Program-made: the position numbers and the translations under genes
DNA from: an uncultured Sphingobacteriaceae bacterium
GTDB taxonomy: Bacteria > Bacteroidota > Bacteroidia > Sphingobacteriales > Sphingobacteriaceae
Assembly: GCA_946480915.1 (NCBI GenBank)
Contig: CAMLLO010000002.1
Coordinates: 186,001 to 250,000 of the forward strand
Direction of reading: 5' to 3'
Length of the DNA: 64,000 bases
Notes under the pieces: model-generated
What the model was told of the DNA's origin: nothing
Seen by the model: the letters and a program-made list of their open reading frames with translations, nothing else
Database searches by the model: none
Part shown: piece after piece, positions 26,120-35,206 of the stretch
Numbering within the stretch: the stretch's first letter is position 1
Layout of the letters: every line of letters starts with the position of its first letter

Positions 26120-26724
26120 TAGATAAAATTAAAGCCAATCCGAGGTTGAAAAAATTTGCTCACTGGTGCCTCATTCCTACAAATGAATATAAACCCAGGA
26201 CCTGGGTCAAAATATTTCTGAACCCATTTAAACATAAGAAAGGTAAAGGTTCTAGGATTGCAGGCCGGACACGAATGGATGTTCTCCCGTTCAATGACTT
26301 TCGGCTAGGTGATTATTCCACTATTGAAGAATTTTCTACGATCAATAATGGTGTTGGTGACGTTATAATAGGCACACAAAGTTTAATAGGAATAGGAAAT
26401 GTTATTATTGGTCCTGTTGTAATAGGAAATAATGTAATGTTAGCTCAGAACATTGTTATTTCTGGTTTAAATCATGGCTATGAAGATGTAAGTAAGCCCC
26501 CTAAAGAACAGAGGGTCACTGTAAAGCAAATTAAAATCTCAGATAATGTTTGGATAGGTGCAAATAGCGTTGTCACCTCGGGGGTTTCTATAGGGAAGCA
26601 TTCTGTTATTGGAGCGGGCAGTATTGTCACAAAAGATATTCCCGAATATGTCGTGGCAGCAGGAAATCCGGCTAAAATCTTAAAAAAATACAATTTCCAA
26701 ACCCGTCTTTGGGAAAGAGTATAA
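26113..26724 (+). CDS. Hexapeptide-repeat acyltransferase (WbbJ/LbH family)
   Basis: A left-handed beta-helix transferase of 203 aa, likely moving an acetyl group to a sugar of the repeat unit. Hexapeptide repeats run from about residue 60 to 185 (IGTQSLIGIGNVIIGPVVIGNNV; IGANSVVTSGVSIGKHSVIGAGSIVTKDI), with the catalytic-loop His in GLNHGYED and the ending AAGNPAKIL usual in the family. The start is GTG at 26113, inside the end of the preceding gene (7-base overlap). Together with the MBOAT pair at 35-37 kb it suggests an acetylated polymer. Confidence 0.88.
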   Translation: MLIDKIKANPRLKKFAHWCLIPTNEYKPRTWVKIFLNPFKHKKGKGSRIAGRTRMDVLPFNDFRLGDYSTIEEFSTINNGVGDVIIGTQSLIGIGNVIIGPVVIGNNVMLAQNIVISGLNHGYEDVSKPPKEQRVTVKQIKISDNVWIGANSVVTSGVSIGKHSVIGAGSIVTKDIPEYVVAAGNPAKILKKYNFQTRLWERV

Positions 26725-26726
26725 GT

Positions 26727-27935
26727 ATGAAGCTAACAAACCAGTATATATTTATTCTCGGAACCACCAAATTTGACAACCCTTATGAATCTGCCAGTTA
26801 TACTATAGCGAAATACCTTGCAAAAGACAACTACGTATTCTACATAGAAAACCCATTTACATGGAAAGACTATTTTCAGTTTCGCAAGAAGGACGAATTT
26901 GTTAGAAGAAAAGACTATTTTTCGCCTGCTTCTGATGGTATTCTCTCTACCCAAATTCCAAATCTTAGCGTTATTATTACTCCTCTGCTGCTCTCTATTA
27001 ATTTTCTACCAGAAGGAAAAATATACCGACTCTTATTAAAGATAAATGAGTCGATAATTGCCGAAAGAATTAAAAAAGTGATCTCAAAAAAAAAGATCGA
27101 ACAGATAATTTATATAAATTCCTTCAACTTCCATTATCCAAGTGTTTCAGATTCATTAAACCCTCTGTTAGTCGCTTATCATTGTGTCGATCCGTTAATT
27201 TTGCCTTTTGACAGAAAACACGGAGTTATTTCAGAGCAAACACTTCTTAAAAAGAGTGACATAGTTATTTGTACCAGCAAACAACTTTTTCATGAAAAGA
27301 AAGAGTTAAATAAAAATACTTTCTTTATTCCTAATGCTGCGGACATTAGTCACTCGGGTAAAGCACTCGATTCCCACTTGAAGGTACATCCGAGCATACT
27401 TCATTTAAAGAAACCTGTTATAGGTTACTTGGGAAATATTGAGCGACGCATAGATTTCTCTTTGATTAGAAAGGTAGCCTTGCAAAATCCGGATAAGAGC
27501 TTTGTTTTTGCAGGCCCTATGAGTATGGAGTTTATCCCCGAATGGTTTCTAAACACCGCTAACATACATACAACAGGCAGATTTGATTATGGCCAATTGC
27601 CTGCAATATTGAAAGGGTTTGATGTGGCAATTATTCCGTTTAAAAAGGATGGAGTAAGTAATACCATTTTTCCATTAAAATTATTTGAATATTTAGGTGC
27701 TGGCAAGCCAGTTATATCGACAAACTTTAATCCGGATTTACAAGAGTTTACAAAAGGCACTGTTACTTATTGCTCAGACGCTGATGAGTTTTCTGCTGCC
27801 ATAAATGAAGAAGTAACTAATAACACTCCAGAAAAGATGGAAGCTCGACTATTAATTGCTAGAGATAATACATGGGAGAAGCGGATAACTGAACTTTCAA
27901 GTTTATTAAATTCAAAGATAAAAACGACCCTTTAG
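26727..27935 (+). CDS. Glycosyltransferase family 4-like (GT-B)
   Basis: A 402-aa GT-B protein. Its C-terminal half shows FVFAGPMSMEF, GRFDYGQLPAILKGFDVAIIPF and the donor-site motif KLFEYLGAGKPVIST. The N-terminal half (YIFILGTTKFDNPYESASYTIAKYL) is the acceptor domain. Start at ATG 26727, 2 bases after the acyltransferase stop; a TTG at 26709 would lie inside that gene. Adds a sugar to the lipid-linked repeat unit, specificity unknown. Confidence 0.82.
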   Translation: MKLTNQYIFILGTTKFDNPYESASYTIAKYLAKDNYVFYIENPFTWKDYFQFRKKDEFVRRKDYFSPASDGILSTQIPNLSVIITPLLLSINFLPEGKIYRLLLKINESIIAERIKKVISKKKIEQIIYINSFNFHYPSVSDSLNPLLVAYHCVDPLILPFDRKHGVISEQTLLKKSDIVICTSKQLFHEKKELNKNTFFIPNAADISHSGKALDSHLKVHPSILHLKKPVIGYLGNIERRIDFSLIRKVALQNPDKSFVFAGPMSMEFIPEWFLNTANIHTTGRFDYGQLPAILKGFDVAIIPFKKDGVSNTIFPLKLFEYLGAGKPVISTNFNPDLQEFTKGTVTYCSDADEFSAAINEEVTNNTPEKMEARLLIARDNTWEKRITELSSLLNSKIKTTL

Positions 27936-28019
27936 TTTTTCAACATCGGCAGAAATAAGTTCGCGAGTAACTATTTAGACATATATTCGTATTATCAATT
28001 TCACAATCAAACTATTTAA

Positions 28020-29111
28020 ATGATCAAAATATTTTACGATCATCAAAAGTTTAGCACCCAGCTATATGGCGGAATAAGCAGGTACTTTGCAAACTTAATA
28101 CAAGAAATACAATCACTTCCGGAATATGAATATCAACTTGGGGTAATACACAGTAACAATCATTATATAAAGGACAGGTTGAAAGTTAATCCATTACTTA
28201 AATGGATGCTTTCAAAAGCTCCAAATCAAGTTTATAGGCTCAATAAAATTTATTGCAATCACTTATTAGGTAAAAACGGATTCGACGTGTTTCACCCCAC
28301 ATATTATGATACCTATTTCTTCGAACGATTAAAAAAACCGTTGGTAATTACTATCCACGATATGACTTATGAGCGCCTTCCCGAATATTTCTGGGCTAAG
28401 GACCCTCTTACTCATTTAAAACGGATCAATATTGAAAAAGCAGATCAAATTATAGCAATCTCAGAAACTACAAAAAACGATTTAATAAATTATTCTAATA
28501 TAGATCCTGATAAAATAAAAGTAGTATATCATGGGATTGACTTTGAAGCGCCATTTATAACTACTCCGGTGAAGAATCTGCCAGGAACCTACTTACTATT
28601 TGTAGGTGATAGAAGCGGCTATAAAAACTTCTATCTATTTTTAAACGCATTTAAGTCGATATCAGCAAAATATCCTGAAATCAAACTGGTATTAACGGGT
28701 GGTGAAAATTTGGATATTGCAGAATCTGAATATTTAAAAATGTTGAATTTAACCGACAGAGTGACCCATACAAACGTTACCGATACAGAACTAAACTTCT
28801 TATATCAAAATGCGCTGGCTTTTGTCTACCCTTCACTTCACGAAGGGTTTGGCCTTCCCATTCTGGAAGCTTTTATGGCTAACTGTCCGATTGTATTGAG
28901 CGACACCGAATGTTTCAGAGAAATTGCATCTGATGCCGCCATATTTTTCGATCCCTCAAGTGTCGGAGATCTCGTGGCTATACTGGAAAAAATTATAACA
29001 AACCCCAGCCTAAGGAATAATCTTACCCAGGCTGGATCAGAAAGATTAAAAGATTTTCCGCTTAACAAATCTTTAGATTTAACGCTGGATGTATATAAAA
29101 AACTAGTATAA
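28020..29111 (+). CDS. Glycosyltransferase family 4
   Basis: A 363-aa retaining GT-B enzyme. GGISRYFANLIQEI near the N-terminus is the acceptor-side loop, VITIHDMTYERLP follows, and the C-terminal domain has LLFVGDRSGYKN and the E-x7-E motif in HEGFGLPILEAFMANCPIVLSD. The 84-base gap after the previous gene is the longest inside this operon and may hold an internal promoter, though none is clear. Substrate unknown; GDP-mannose and UDP-sugars are common donors in this family. Confidence 0.9.
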   Translation: MIKIFYDHQKFSTQLYGGISRYFANLIQEIQSLPEYEYQLGVIHSNNHYIKDRLKVNPLLKWMLSKAPNQVYRLNKIYCNHLLGKNGFDVFHPTYYDTYFFERLKKPLVITIHDMTYERLPEYFWAKDPLTHLKRINIEKADQIIAISETTKNDLINYSNIDPDKIKVVYHGIDFEAPFITTPVKNLPGTYLLFVGDRSGYKNFYLFLNAFKSISAKYPEIKLVLTGGENLDIAESEYLKMLNLTDRVTHTNVTDTELNFLYQNALAFVYPSLHEGFGLPILEAFMANCPIVLSDTECFREIASDAAIFFDPSSVGDLVAILEKIITNPSLRNNLTQAGSERLKDFPLNKSLDLTLDVYKKLV

Positions 29112-29125
29112 ATGCAAGATTGGTA

Positions 29126-30106
29126 ATGATAGAAAGAGTTAAAGACAAACTAAAAGGCAAAAAAATATTGTTTATCAGCGCCAAATTTTATCATTATGGT
29201 GCTGCCGTTTATGAAAAAATTAAATCATATGGTGCTGAGGTTACTTTTTATTATGAAAGGGACATCTCATTCAAACACGTTGTGGTAGCTAATTTTTTCC
29301 CAAACCAACTAGACAAAAGACAAGACGATCATTACCAAAGTATACTTAAAGAGACCACTCATCAGCATTTCGATTATCTCATCGTTATTCGAGCTTATAA
29401 AATGCGGAATTGGTTTATCGAAGCCTTAAAAAAAAGAAACCCGGATATTTACACAATAATGTATCAATGGGATTCACTTAGCTTCTGGGATTCTGATTAC
29501 AGATATTTAATACCATCCTTCGATAGAACCTTAAGTTTTGATTACAAAGATTGTGCTGTTCTCCAGATTCCATATTGCCCCACCTTCCATATGGATGAGT
29601 ATTCAAGTATCAAAAAATGTCCTCAAGTAATTGATTTCATATTTTGCTCTAATTACACGGATGAAAAATATGCGTTCATTAAAACCTTCTTAGAGTATGC
29701 GAACGAAAGGGGTTATAAAGTTCATACACATCTGTATTTAAGCTGGTTTAAGTTTATAAAGGAGCGATTAAAAAAAAATAAAATCAACTATAATCACATA
29801 TCTTTCAAAAGGCTGAAAAGAGAAGAATACTTCGAACTCTTTCGGAAATCAAAAACCATTGTTGATTTTTCGGCAACAGTTCAAACCGGACTTACAATGC
29901 GCGTTATTGACGCATTAGGAAGTGGGAAACGGGTTCTAACCAATAATTTTAATGCAGTTCAGGAACCTGGATTCAATTCTCGCCAAATAGTAATTTACGA
30001 TGCTAAGAACTTAACGCTTCCGGAATACATATCCGCAGACGAAAATTTTCAGGAAAGAGACTATTCTATTGATAAATGGCTGGATAATTTATTCTTTGCA
30101 ACTTAA
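29126..30106 (+). CDS. Probable glycosyltransferase, GT-B fold, CgeB-like
   Basis: A 326-aa protein with ILFISAKFYHYGAAVYEKIKSYGAEVTFY at the N-terminus and a C-terminal donor-site-like block, VDFSATVQTGLTMRVIDALGSGKRVLTNNF, similar in layout to CgeB/GT4-like proteins. It is rich in Lys and aromatic residues. Start at ATG 29126 rather than TTG 29120. Last gene of the plus-strand operon; its 3' end overlaps the convergent fucosyltransferase gene by 18 bases. Function as a transferase is inferred from the donor-site pattern and the neighbourhood. Confidence 0.65.
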   Translation: MIERVKDKLKGKKILFISAKFYHYGAAVYEKIKSYGAEVTFYYERDISFKHVVVANFFPNQLDKRQDDHYQSILKETTHQHFDYLIVIRAYKMRNWFIEALKKRNPDIYTIMYQWDSLSFWDSDYRYLIPSFDRTLSFDYKDCAVLQIPYCPTFHMDEYSSIKKCPQVIDFIFCSNYTDEKYAFIKTFLEYANERGYKVHTHLYLSWFKFIKERLKKNKINYNHISFKRLKREEYFELFRKSKTIVDFSATVQTGLTMRVIDALGSGKRVLTNNFNAVQEPGFNSRQIVIYDAKNLTLPEYISADENFQERDYSIDKWLDNLFFAT

Positions 30107-30910
30107 AACATCCTTCCAGATAAATTTTGAGGTCATAATTCCTTTAGGGTGCTCCGCTCCTATTCCGAAACCCATCCAGTTTTTAGGTGCATAGACGATA
30201 CCATTTTTCTTGTTTAAATAAGCTGCCCACCATCCGAAACTACTATTCGAAATAATGGCAATGTCTGCATTTTGGATGATTTGAAAGTCGGTAATTTCAT
30301 CGTTTGTAGAAAAAACAAAATTTGATTTCTCTGTAAAAGCGGATTTAACAAACGGTACGTCATCACTTACAAAGATCACTCTGTAACTGTCTAAGTCGTC
30401 TATTTCTGCTAGCTGCCGTTTGAAATATTCTATCGGTAAAGAAATATCCCGTTTCCCATATTTAAGATAATCAGTTCTTCGGATATGTACAACTACTGTT
30501 TTTTCATTTCTGAAAATGTCGCCATATAAATCATCAAAAACTTTTACATACTTGGGCTTTATAGTAAAAAGAGGCTTTTCTGCTAATTGATTTAGGTACC
30601 AATCGGTTTGAAAATAACCATTATAAACGGTGAAACTTTTTGCCTGTATTTTACGGGGAGAAACAAAATTTTGGACAAATACATTCTTAAACCGTAAGAT
30701 ATAGGGTAAAGACCGAGTTACTATTGAATATATTTTTGACTCAAGAGTATAAGACTGATAGGGCTCTAACTCAAAATATTTTGCAAGATAGGCATGGTGA
30801 GGATTGGTAAAAAATACAATTGTATTTTTATTCTCCGCTTTTAAGTATTGCAGAAACACATACTGAAACATCTGGTTGCCTAAGCGACCTTTAAAATAAA
30901 CCCCGGTCAT
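30089..30910 (-). CDS. Alpha-1,2-fucosyltransferase, GT11 family
   Basis: A 273-aa cytosolic GT11 enzyme, likely moving fucose from GDP-fucose. The family motifs are visible: KGRLGNQMFQYVFLQYL near the N-terminus, VVHIRRTDYLKYG (the H-x-R-R-x-D donor motif) and the DFQIIQNADIAIISNSSFGWWAAYL block. GDP-fucose would derive from GDP-mannose, made by the manC product in this window. Begins 1 base after the flippase gene stop, so in the same minus-strand unit. GT11 also holds beta-1,2 and other transferases, so linkage is tentative. Confidence 0.88.
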   Translation of the reverse strand: MTGVYFKGRLGNQMFQYVFLQYLKAENKNTIVFFTNPHHAYLAKYFELEPYQSYTLESKIYSIVTRSLPYILRFKNVFVQNFVSPRKIQAKSFTVYNGYFQTDWYLNQLAEKPLFTIKPKYVKVFDDLYGDIFRNEKTVVVHIRRTDYLKYGKRDISLPIEYFKRQLAEIDDLDSYRVIFVSDDVPFVKSAFTEKSNFVFSTNDEITDFQIIQNADIAIISNSSFGWWAAYLNKKNGIVYAPKNWMGFGIGAEHPKGIMTSKFIWKDVLSCKE

Positions 30911-30911
30911 T

Positions 30912-32243
30912 TTACTTCTTCAATATATATTTATTTATAAATTCAGGATAGAAATGGTAAGCATAAATAAATGTGTGAAACAGATTTACTTTCAATTCGC
31001 GGTATAAGATAATTTGAGCGATCGAAAATCCGATAACATTTGATATCAGCGTTGCGTACGCCGCACCTATTACCCCAAACTCTTTAATAAAAAGGAAATT
31101 CAGAAGTAAATTGGTGCTCGCGGTAATAATCACAATCGAGAAAGTTAAGTTAGTCTTGCCAATGGAATCCAGGATAGTACCGAATTGTCTGCCAAAAGGA
31201 ATAAGTAAACAATACAAGAGCGTTATGTTTAGGATTGGGACAGAATCAGCATATTTACCACCCGCAATCATCTCAACGATCCACTCATCCATGAAATAAA
31301 TAAATAACACACTAGGAATTAATATAGCCAGTATGGTGCCTACAGATTTTTCATACAGGTATTTGATCGCATCCTTGCCCTCCAAATGCATCCTTTTGGC
31401 ACTTTGCGGAAATACTATCGTAGCCACTGCATCTGTGGGAACATTAATAAGATTAGTAATTCTTACAGCAGTATTAAAAGATGCCGAAGCTGCGGGAGAC
31501 AGCATTCCGGCTAACATCCATTGATCGATTGTACCGGATAATTGAGAGCTTACCGACGTTCCGAAGGCATACTTTCCGTAATGGAAAATTCTCTTAATCC
31601 AATCCCAATTAAAAACATATTTAAAATAAAAATACCTTTTAACCAAAAACCACGAACACAATACAGAAAGGCTCATACTTATGATCTGCACATACACCAA
31701 TTCTATCAATTCGATTTTCTTGTTGAAAAAGAAACAATATAATGGATAGATAAAGAGTGAAAATTGACGTATAAAATTCACCAAAAACACAGCCCTGTAC
31801 TGAAGGTTTGCTTGCTCTACACAGCATAACTGCGTTAATATTCCCGATAGAATAAAAACAATATTGAACAAATAGAATACGGGTTGTAATTGTGGGGCGT
31901 TTAAAACGTTAATAAATAATGTAATAAACATCAGGTTTACGAGTATACAAATAACCGTAAGAGTAGCACTTATAGTTAAACTCGCAGAAAATATCTTTGA
32001 ATGTTCTTCCTTATCAGAGCCCGATATAAACTTAACCAGTGCGCTTTGAATCAGGCCATTTCTTAACAGTTCAAATAAAATTACAGCTTGCATGTAAATG
32101 CCCCAGGCACCAAAGTCTTCCTTCGTAAATAATCTGGCCATTAAATAAAAACTTCCAAAACTTAAGATCTGATTAGATAAATTTTGAATGATATTAATCA
32201 AACCGGATTTTAGCCAGTAACTCTTATTATTTGCCGGCTCCAT
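30912..32243 (-). CDS. Wzx-type polysaccharide flippase (MOP superfamily)
   Basis: A 443-aa protein with about twelve membrane helices that would flip undecaprenyl-linked repeat units across the inner membrane. NIIQNLSNQILSFGSFYLMARLFTKEDFGAWGIYMQ at the N-terminus and the KYAFGTSVSSQLSGTIDQWMLAGMLSP segment are typical of the polysaccharide-synthesis flippases. Sits directly between the unrecognised protein (gap 0) and the fucosyltransferase (gap 1). With the sugar transferase and polymerase this completes a Wzx/Wzy pathway. Confidence 0.9.
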   Translation of the reverse strand: MEPANNKSYWLKSGLINIIQNLSNQILSFGSFYLMARLFTKEDFGAWGIYMQAVILFELLRNGLIQSALVKFISGSDKEEHSKIFSASLTISATLTVICILVNLMFITLFINVLNAPQLQPVFYLFNIVFILSGILTQLCCVEQANLQYRAVFLVNFIRQFSLFIYPLYCFFFNKKIELIELVYVQIISMSLSVLCSWFLVKRYFYFKYVFNWDWIKRIFHYGKYAFGTSVSSQLSGTIDQWMLAGMLSPAASASFNTAVRITNLINVPTDAVATIVFPQSAKRMHLEGKDAIKYLYEKSVGTILAILIPSVLFIYFMDEWIVEMIAGGKYADSVPILNITLLYCLLIPFGRQFGTILDSIGKTNLTFSIVIITASTNLLLNFLFIKEFGVIGAAYATLISNVIGFSIAQIILYRELKVNLFHTFIYAYHFYPEFINKYILKK

Positions 32244-33218
32244 CTAAGCAGTGTTTAATATCTTTTTGTTTAGGAAACAATCTTCAACATATGCTTTCAG
32301 CTCCGCATCGGTCTTTGCATGATGGATAGTTGCACCAGAGAATTTAGGATAAAGTTTTTTATAACATCCAAAATGATGTTCAGGTCCTTGCCGGGATAGG
32401 ATTATATTAACGCCACCAAAATAACTCGCAAGGGTCGCCGTTCCTCCATGAATTGATATAAATTTCTCGGCATTTGCATACACCATCAATTGCAGATGAT
32501 TAAAATTAGTTGCTTTCGCTTTATTTTCAGCGAATAAATCCTCCATTAAAATCACTTCACTGTGGTGTTCCTTTAACCAGTCGTATTCATTCATGTCATA
32601 AATATCACTGTTATCAGTTGTGATATTCTGAGGTCGCGGACGATTATAGATAATTGTATAATATGGTTTTAATTTCTCAATCATAAATTCGAGCATCTCC
32701 ACACTAAAAAAGCTGATAGGCGGCCCATCCCATTCCATATTATACCTGTTGGCTATTACCAGGATAGGTTTATCATACACATATATATTATTTACATATC
32801 TTTCTTTAAGCGGTACAGCAGCCCATTTACTCATGTTATAGTCGTGACTATATAAAACTCTCGGCACTTCAAAATTATAATTGCCTTCATTACTCCTTAC
32901 GTCAAAGCATTCCTTATGATCGGGAGAAAAAAAGTAAAGTTCGTTAGTATACTTTGAAGACTTAGTAGATTTCAAAGTCCCATTTTTAAAATGCCAGTAT
33001 GCGTGGGGAAGTGCGAATTGCAATTCTGGCGCAAATTCACCGTTAAATGAGATTACCTTATATTTTGGTTTTGAAATATAATCCCTTATAAAATATTTCA
33101 GCTGTGCAATTTTACAATAATAAGTATCCCTATAAAAATACCGAAGGTCAGGAGACACTTTACTAAACCGCAGATGTACATACAAGCCAGACAGTTTGTT
33201 TAACAGTTTAGTCAACAT
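32244..33218 (-). CDS. Unrecognised cytosolic protein of polysaccharide locus, possibly a GT-B-like transferase
   Basis: A 324-aa soluble protein without signal peptide or clear membrane helix. The C-terminal part has VYANAEKFISIHGGTATLASYFGGVNIILSRQG and a central ILVIANRYNMEWDGPPISFFS; the former resembles the sugar-nucleotide-binding region of GT61/GT9-like transferases, but I cannot name a family. First gene of the minus-strand unit with the flippase (next base) and fucosyltransferase, so it probably acts in the same repeat-unit synthesis. Confidence 0.6.
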   Translation of the reverse strand: MLTKLLNKLSGLYVHLRFSKVSPDLRYFYRDTYYCKIAQLKYFIRDYISKPKYKVISFNGEFAPELQFALPHAYWHFKNGTLKSTKSSKYTNELYFFSPDHKECFDVRSNEGNYNFEVPRVLYSHDYNMSKWAAVPLKERYVNNIYVYDKPILVIANRYNMEWDGPPISFFSVEMLEFMIEKLKPYYTIIYNRPRPQNITTDNSDIYDMNEYDWLKEHHSEVILMEDLFAENKAKATNFNHLQLMVYANAEKFISIHGGTATLASYFGGVNIILSRQGPEHHFGCYKKLYPKFSGATIHHAKTDAELKAYVEDCFLNKKILNTA

Positions 33219-33330
33219 TGAGAGAATTTAACGAATAGCTTAATAACTTTATTAGTACTGAATGATCCAAGTTGAACGAAAAATTAAACGGGGCTATCTA
33301 TTCAATTTGACAGTTTTGCCATTAAATATC

Positions 33331-33360
33331 CAATTAGGGCAAACTCATCTGCCCAAATTG
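33331..33360. repeat. 11-bp inverted repeat in divergent promoter region
   Basis: CAATTAGGGCA (33331-33341) pairs with TGCCCAAATTG (33350-33360) with one mismatch and an 8-base spacer. It lies between the starts of two divergent genes, where no terminator is expected, so an operator or RNA leader structure is likelier. It is 113 bases from the minus gene and 145 from the plus gene. Confidence 0.45.
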
Positions 33361-33504
33361 TATATTTCATCGTAAAGTAAATAAAATAAACAATGCCACT
33401 TATACTTTACTTATTAATTTTAGTTACATCTATTCAATCTTGCATCGATTCGTTTTTCAAACAAAGTTACTTTCATTGCTGTTGATTAATGCAAATCAAA
33501 CATT

Positions 33505-34356
33505 ATGAAATGGCTAGGCAGACGCGAAAGCGGCAACATTGAAGATAGAAGAAGCGGCGGAGGCGGGCTTGCCATTGGTGGAGGACTAACCGCTATTATA
33601 GCGGTAGTTTTTTCTTTGTTAACCGGACAAAATCCGATGGAACTGCTTGGCATGTTTGAGGGCGGCAACAGCGGCACCCAACAGGAAGCGCCACTTCAAA
33701 CGGATGTAAATCAAGATGAAAAAGGCCATTTCGTATCCGTAGTTCTTGCAGATACGGAAGACGTTTGGAACAAACTGTTTTCTGAAGCAGGCAGCACTTA
33801 TAGAGAACCTACATTAGTTTTGTTTAGAGGATCGGTACAATCTGCATGTGGAAATGCGAGTTCGGCAACGGGTCCGTTTTATTGCCCCGGAGATGAAAAG
33901 GTTTATATCGATCTTTCATTTTATGATGAGTTGCAAAATCGGTTTGGAGCCCCGGGAGATTTTGCGATGGCATACGTTATTGCACACGAAGTTGGGCATC
34001 ACATTCAAAAATTAATGGGGACATCCGACAAGCTGGATCAAGCTCGGGGGCGTGTAAGCCAGGAAGAATACAATCAGTTGTCGGTAAGGCTGGAATTGCA
34101 AGCTGATTTCCTTGCAGGGGTATGGGCGCATCACGCTCAGAGAATGAAAAATATCCTTGAAAAAGGTGATATAGAAGAAGCCTTAAATGCAGCAAACGCC
34201 ATTGGCGACGACCGTCTCCAGCAGCAATCACAAGGTCGTATCGTGCCTGATGCATTTACTCACGGCACATCAGCACAAAGGGTACGGTGGTTCAAAAAAG
34301 GTTACGAAACCGGAGATATAAACCAGGGAGACACATTTTCAACCTCCAACCTTTAA
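33505..34356 (+). CDS. Neutral zinc metallopeptidase, YpfJ-like
   Basis: A 283-aa membrane-anchored protein. Charged N-terminus MKWLGRRESGNIEDRRSGGG, one membrane helix (about 28-48, LAIGGGLTAIIAVVFSLLTG), then a zincin domain with the zinc motif HEVGHH preceded by AYVIA, the LELQADFLAGVWAHHA segment, and CGNASSATGPFYCPGDEKVYIDLSFY. This is the conserved zinc_peptidase family of YpfJ; its substrate is not known in general. Monocistronic; upstream is the inverted repeat at 33331-33360. Confidence 0.88.
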   Translation: MKWLGRRESGNIEDRRSGGGGLAIGGGLTAIIAVVFSLLTGQNPMELLGMFEGGNSGTQQEAPLQTDVNQDEKGHFVSVVLADTEDVWNKLFSEAGSTYREPTLVLFRGSVQSACGNASSATGPFYCPGDEKVYIDLSFYDELQNRFGAPGDFAMAYVIAHEVGHHIQKLMGTSDKLDQARGRVSQEEYNQLSVRLELQADFLAGVWAHHAQRMKNILEKGDIEEALNAANAIGDDRLQQQSQGRIVPDAFTHGTSAQRVRWFKKGYETGDINQGDTFSTSNL

Positions 34357-34527
34357 TGTTTCTGTACTTTTTTATATACAAAATGACCAGTAATGAATCC
34401 AGTTTTCGGTGATATCAGAGACTAAACTAGTCCTTTTTGACGCTAACACCTTGGCTTCTAATATAAAGTCAAAAGCTCTAAACTTTGGTCTGGTGATTGA
34501 ACGTCTTGTGTACACACAAATAATGTT

Positions 34528-35193
34528 ATGAAAAAAACAGCTTTACTAGCAGTTGCGTTTCTTGTTGGAGGAACCGCTGTGAATGCACAAACAACAACTT
34601 CTACTGTTGGAACTACTAAATGGGGTTTAAAAGTCGGAGTTAACCTGGCCAAATACAGTTATGGCAATGATAATGGAGATAATCCTACTACTGATCATGC
34701 TACGAATTTCCATGTAACTGGTTATCTTGATCTTCCCGTTGGAAGTATGTTCTCAGTACAGCCTGGCTTATCACTTCAAGGTAAGGGAGCAGAATATACC
34801 GATAACTCAACTTACGAAGCTAAAGACAATACTATGTGGCTTGAAGTTCCTGTAAATCTGGTAGGAAAAGTACCACTTGGCGCTACTGGAACAAGTCTTT
34901 TCCTTGGTGCAGGTCCGTATGCTGCATTTGGTATTGCCGGCGAACAGAAGCTTACCAACAAAACTCTTAATACCGAAACAAAAAGAGATTTTAATTTTGG
35001 AAACGAGAGTGGCGATGATTTAAAAGCACTTGACTTCGGTGTGAACTTTACCGGTGGTATACAACTGAACAGTGGATTTAACATTGGCGCAGGGTATGGA
35101 CTAGGATTAACAGATTTACGCCCTAGCGGAAGTGGGGGAAATGGTCAAATTAATAATAGAGTTCTATCCTTCTCTGTTGGATACGCCTTTTAA
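34528..35193 (+). CDS. Outer-membrane beta-barrel protein, porin family
   Basis: A 221-aa protein with a signal peptide (ALLAVAFLVGGTAVNAQ) and an OmpA-like eight-strand barrel pattern: WGLKVGVNLAKYSYG, NFHVTGYLDLPVGSMFSVQPGLSLQGKGAEYT, MWLEVPVNLVG, LFLGAGPYAAFGI, DFGVNFTGGIQL, GFNIGAGYGLGL, ending VLSFSVGYAF. The final Phe is the usual barrel C-terminus. Function unknown. A hairpin at 35213-35241 probably ends the transcript. Confidence 0.75.
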   Translation: MKKTALLAVAFLVGGTAVNAQTTTSTVGTTKWGLKVGVNLAKYSYGNDNGDNPTTDHATNFHVTGYLDLPVGSMFSVQPGLSLQGKGAEYTDNSTYEAKDNTMWLEVPVNLVGKVPLGATGTSLFLGAGPYAAFGIAGEQKLTNKTLNTETKRDFNFGNESGDDLKALDFGVNFTGGIQLNSGFNIGAGYGLGLTDLRPSGSGGNGQINNRVLSFSVGYAF

Positions 35194-35206
35194 TTTAATA
35201 AAAACT

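Noticed and set aside
30089..30106. Frameshift or annotation error suggested by the 18-base overlap of converging genes
   Set aside because: Both proteins keep family-like C-termini up to the overlap; convergent overlaps of this size are common in compact genomes.
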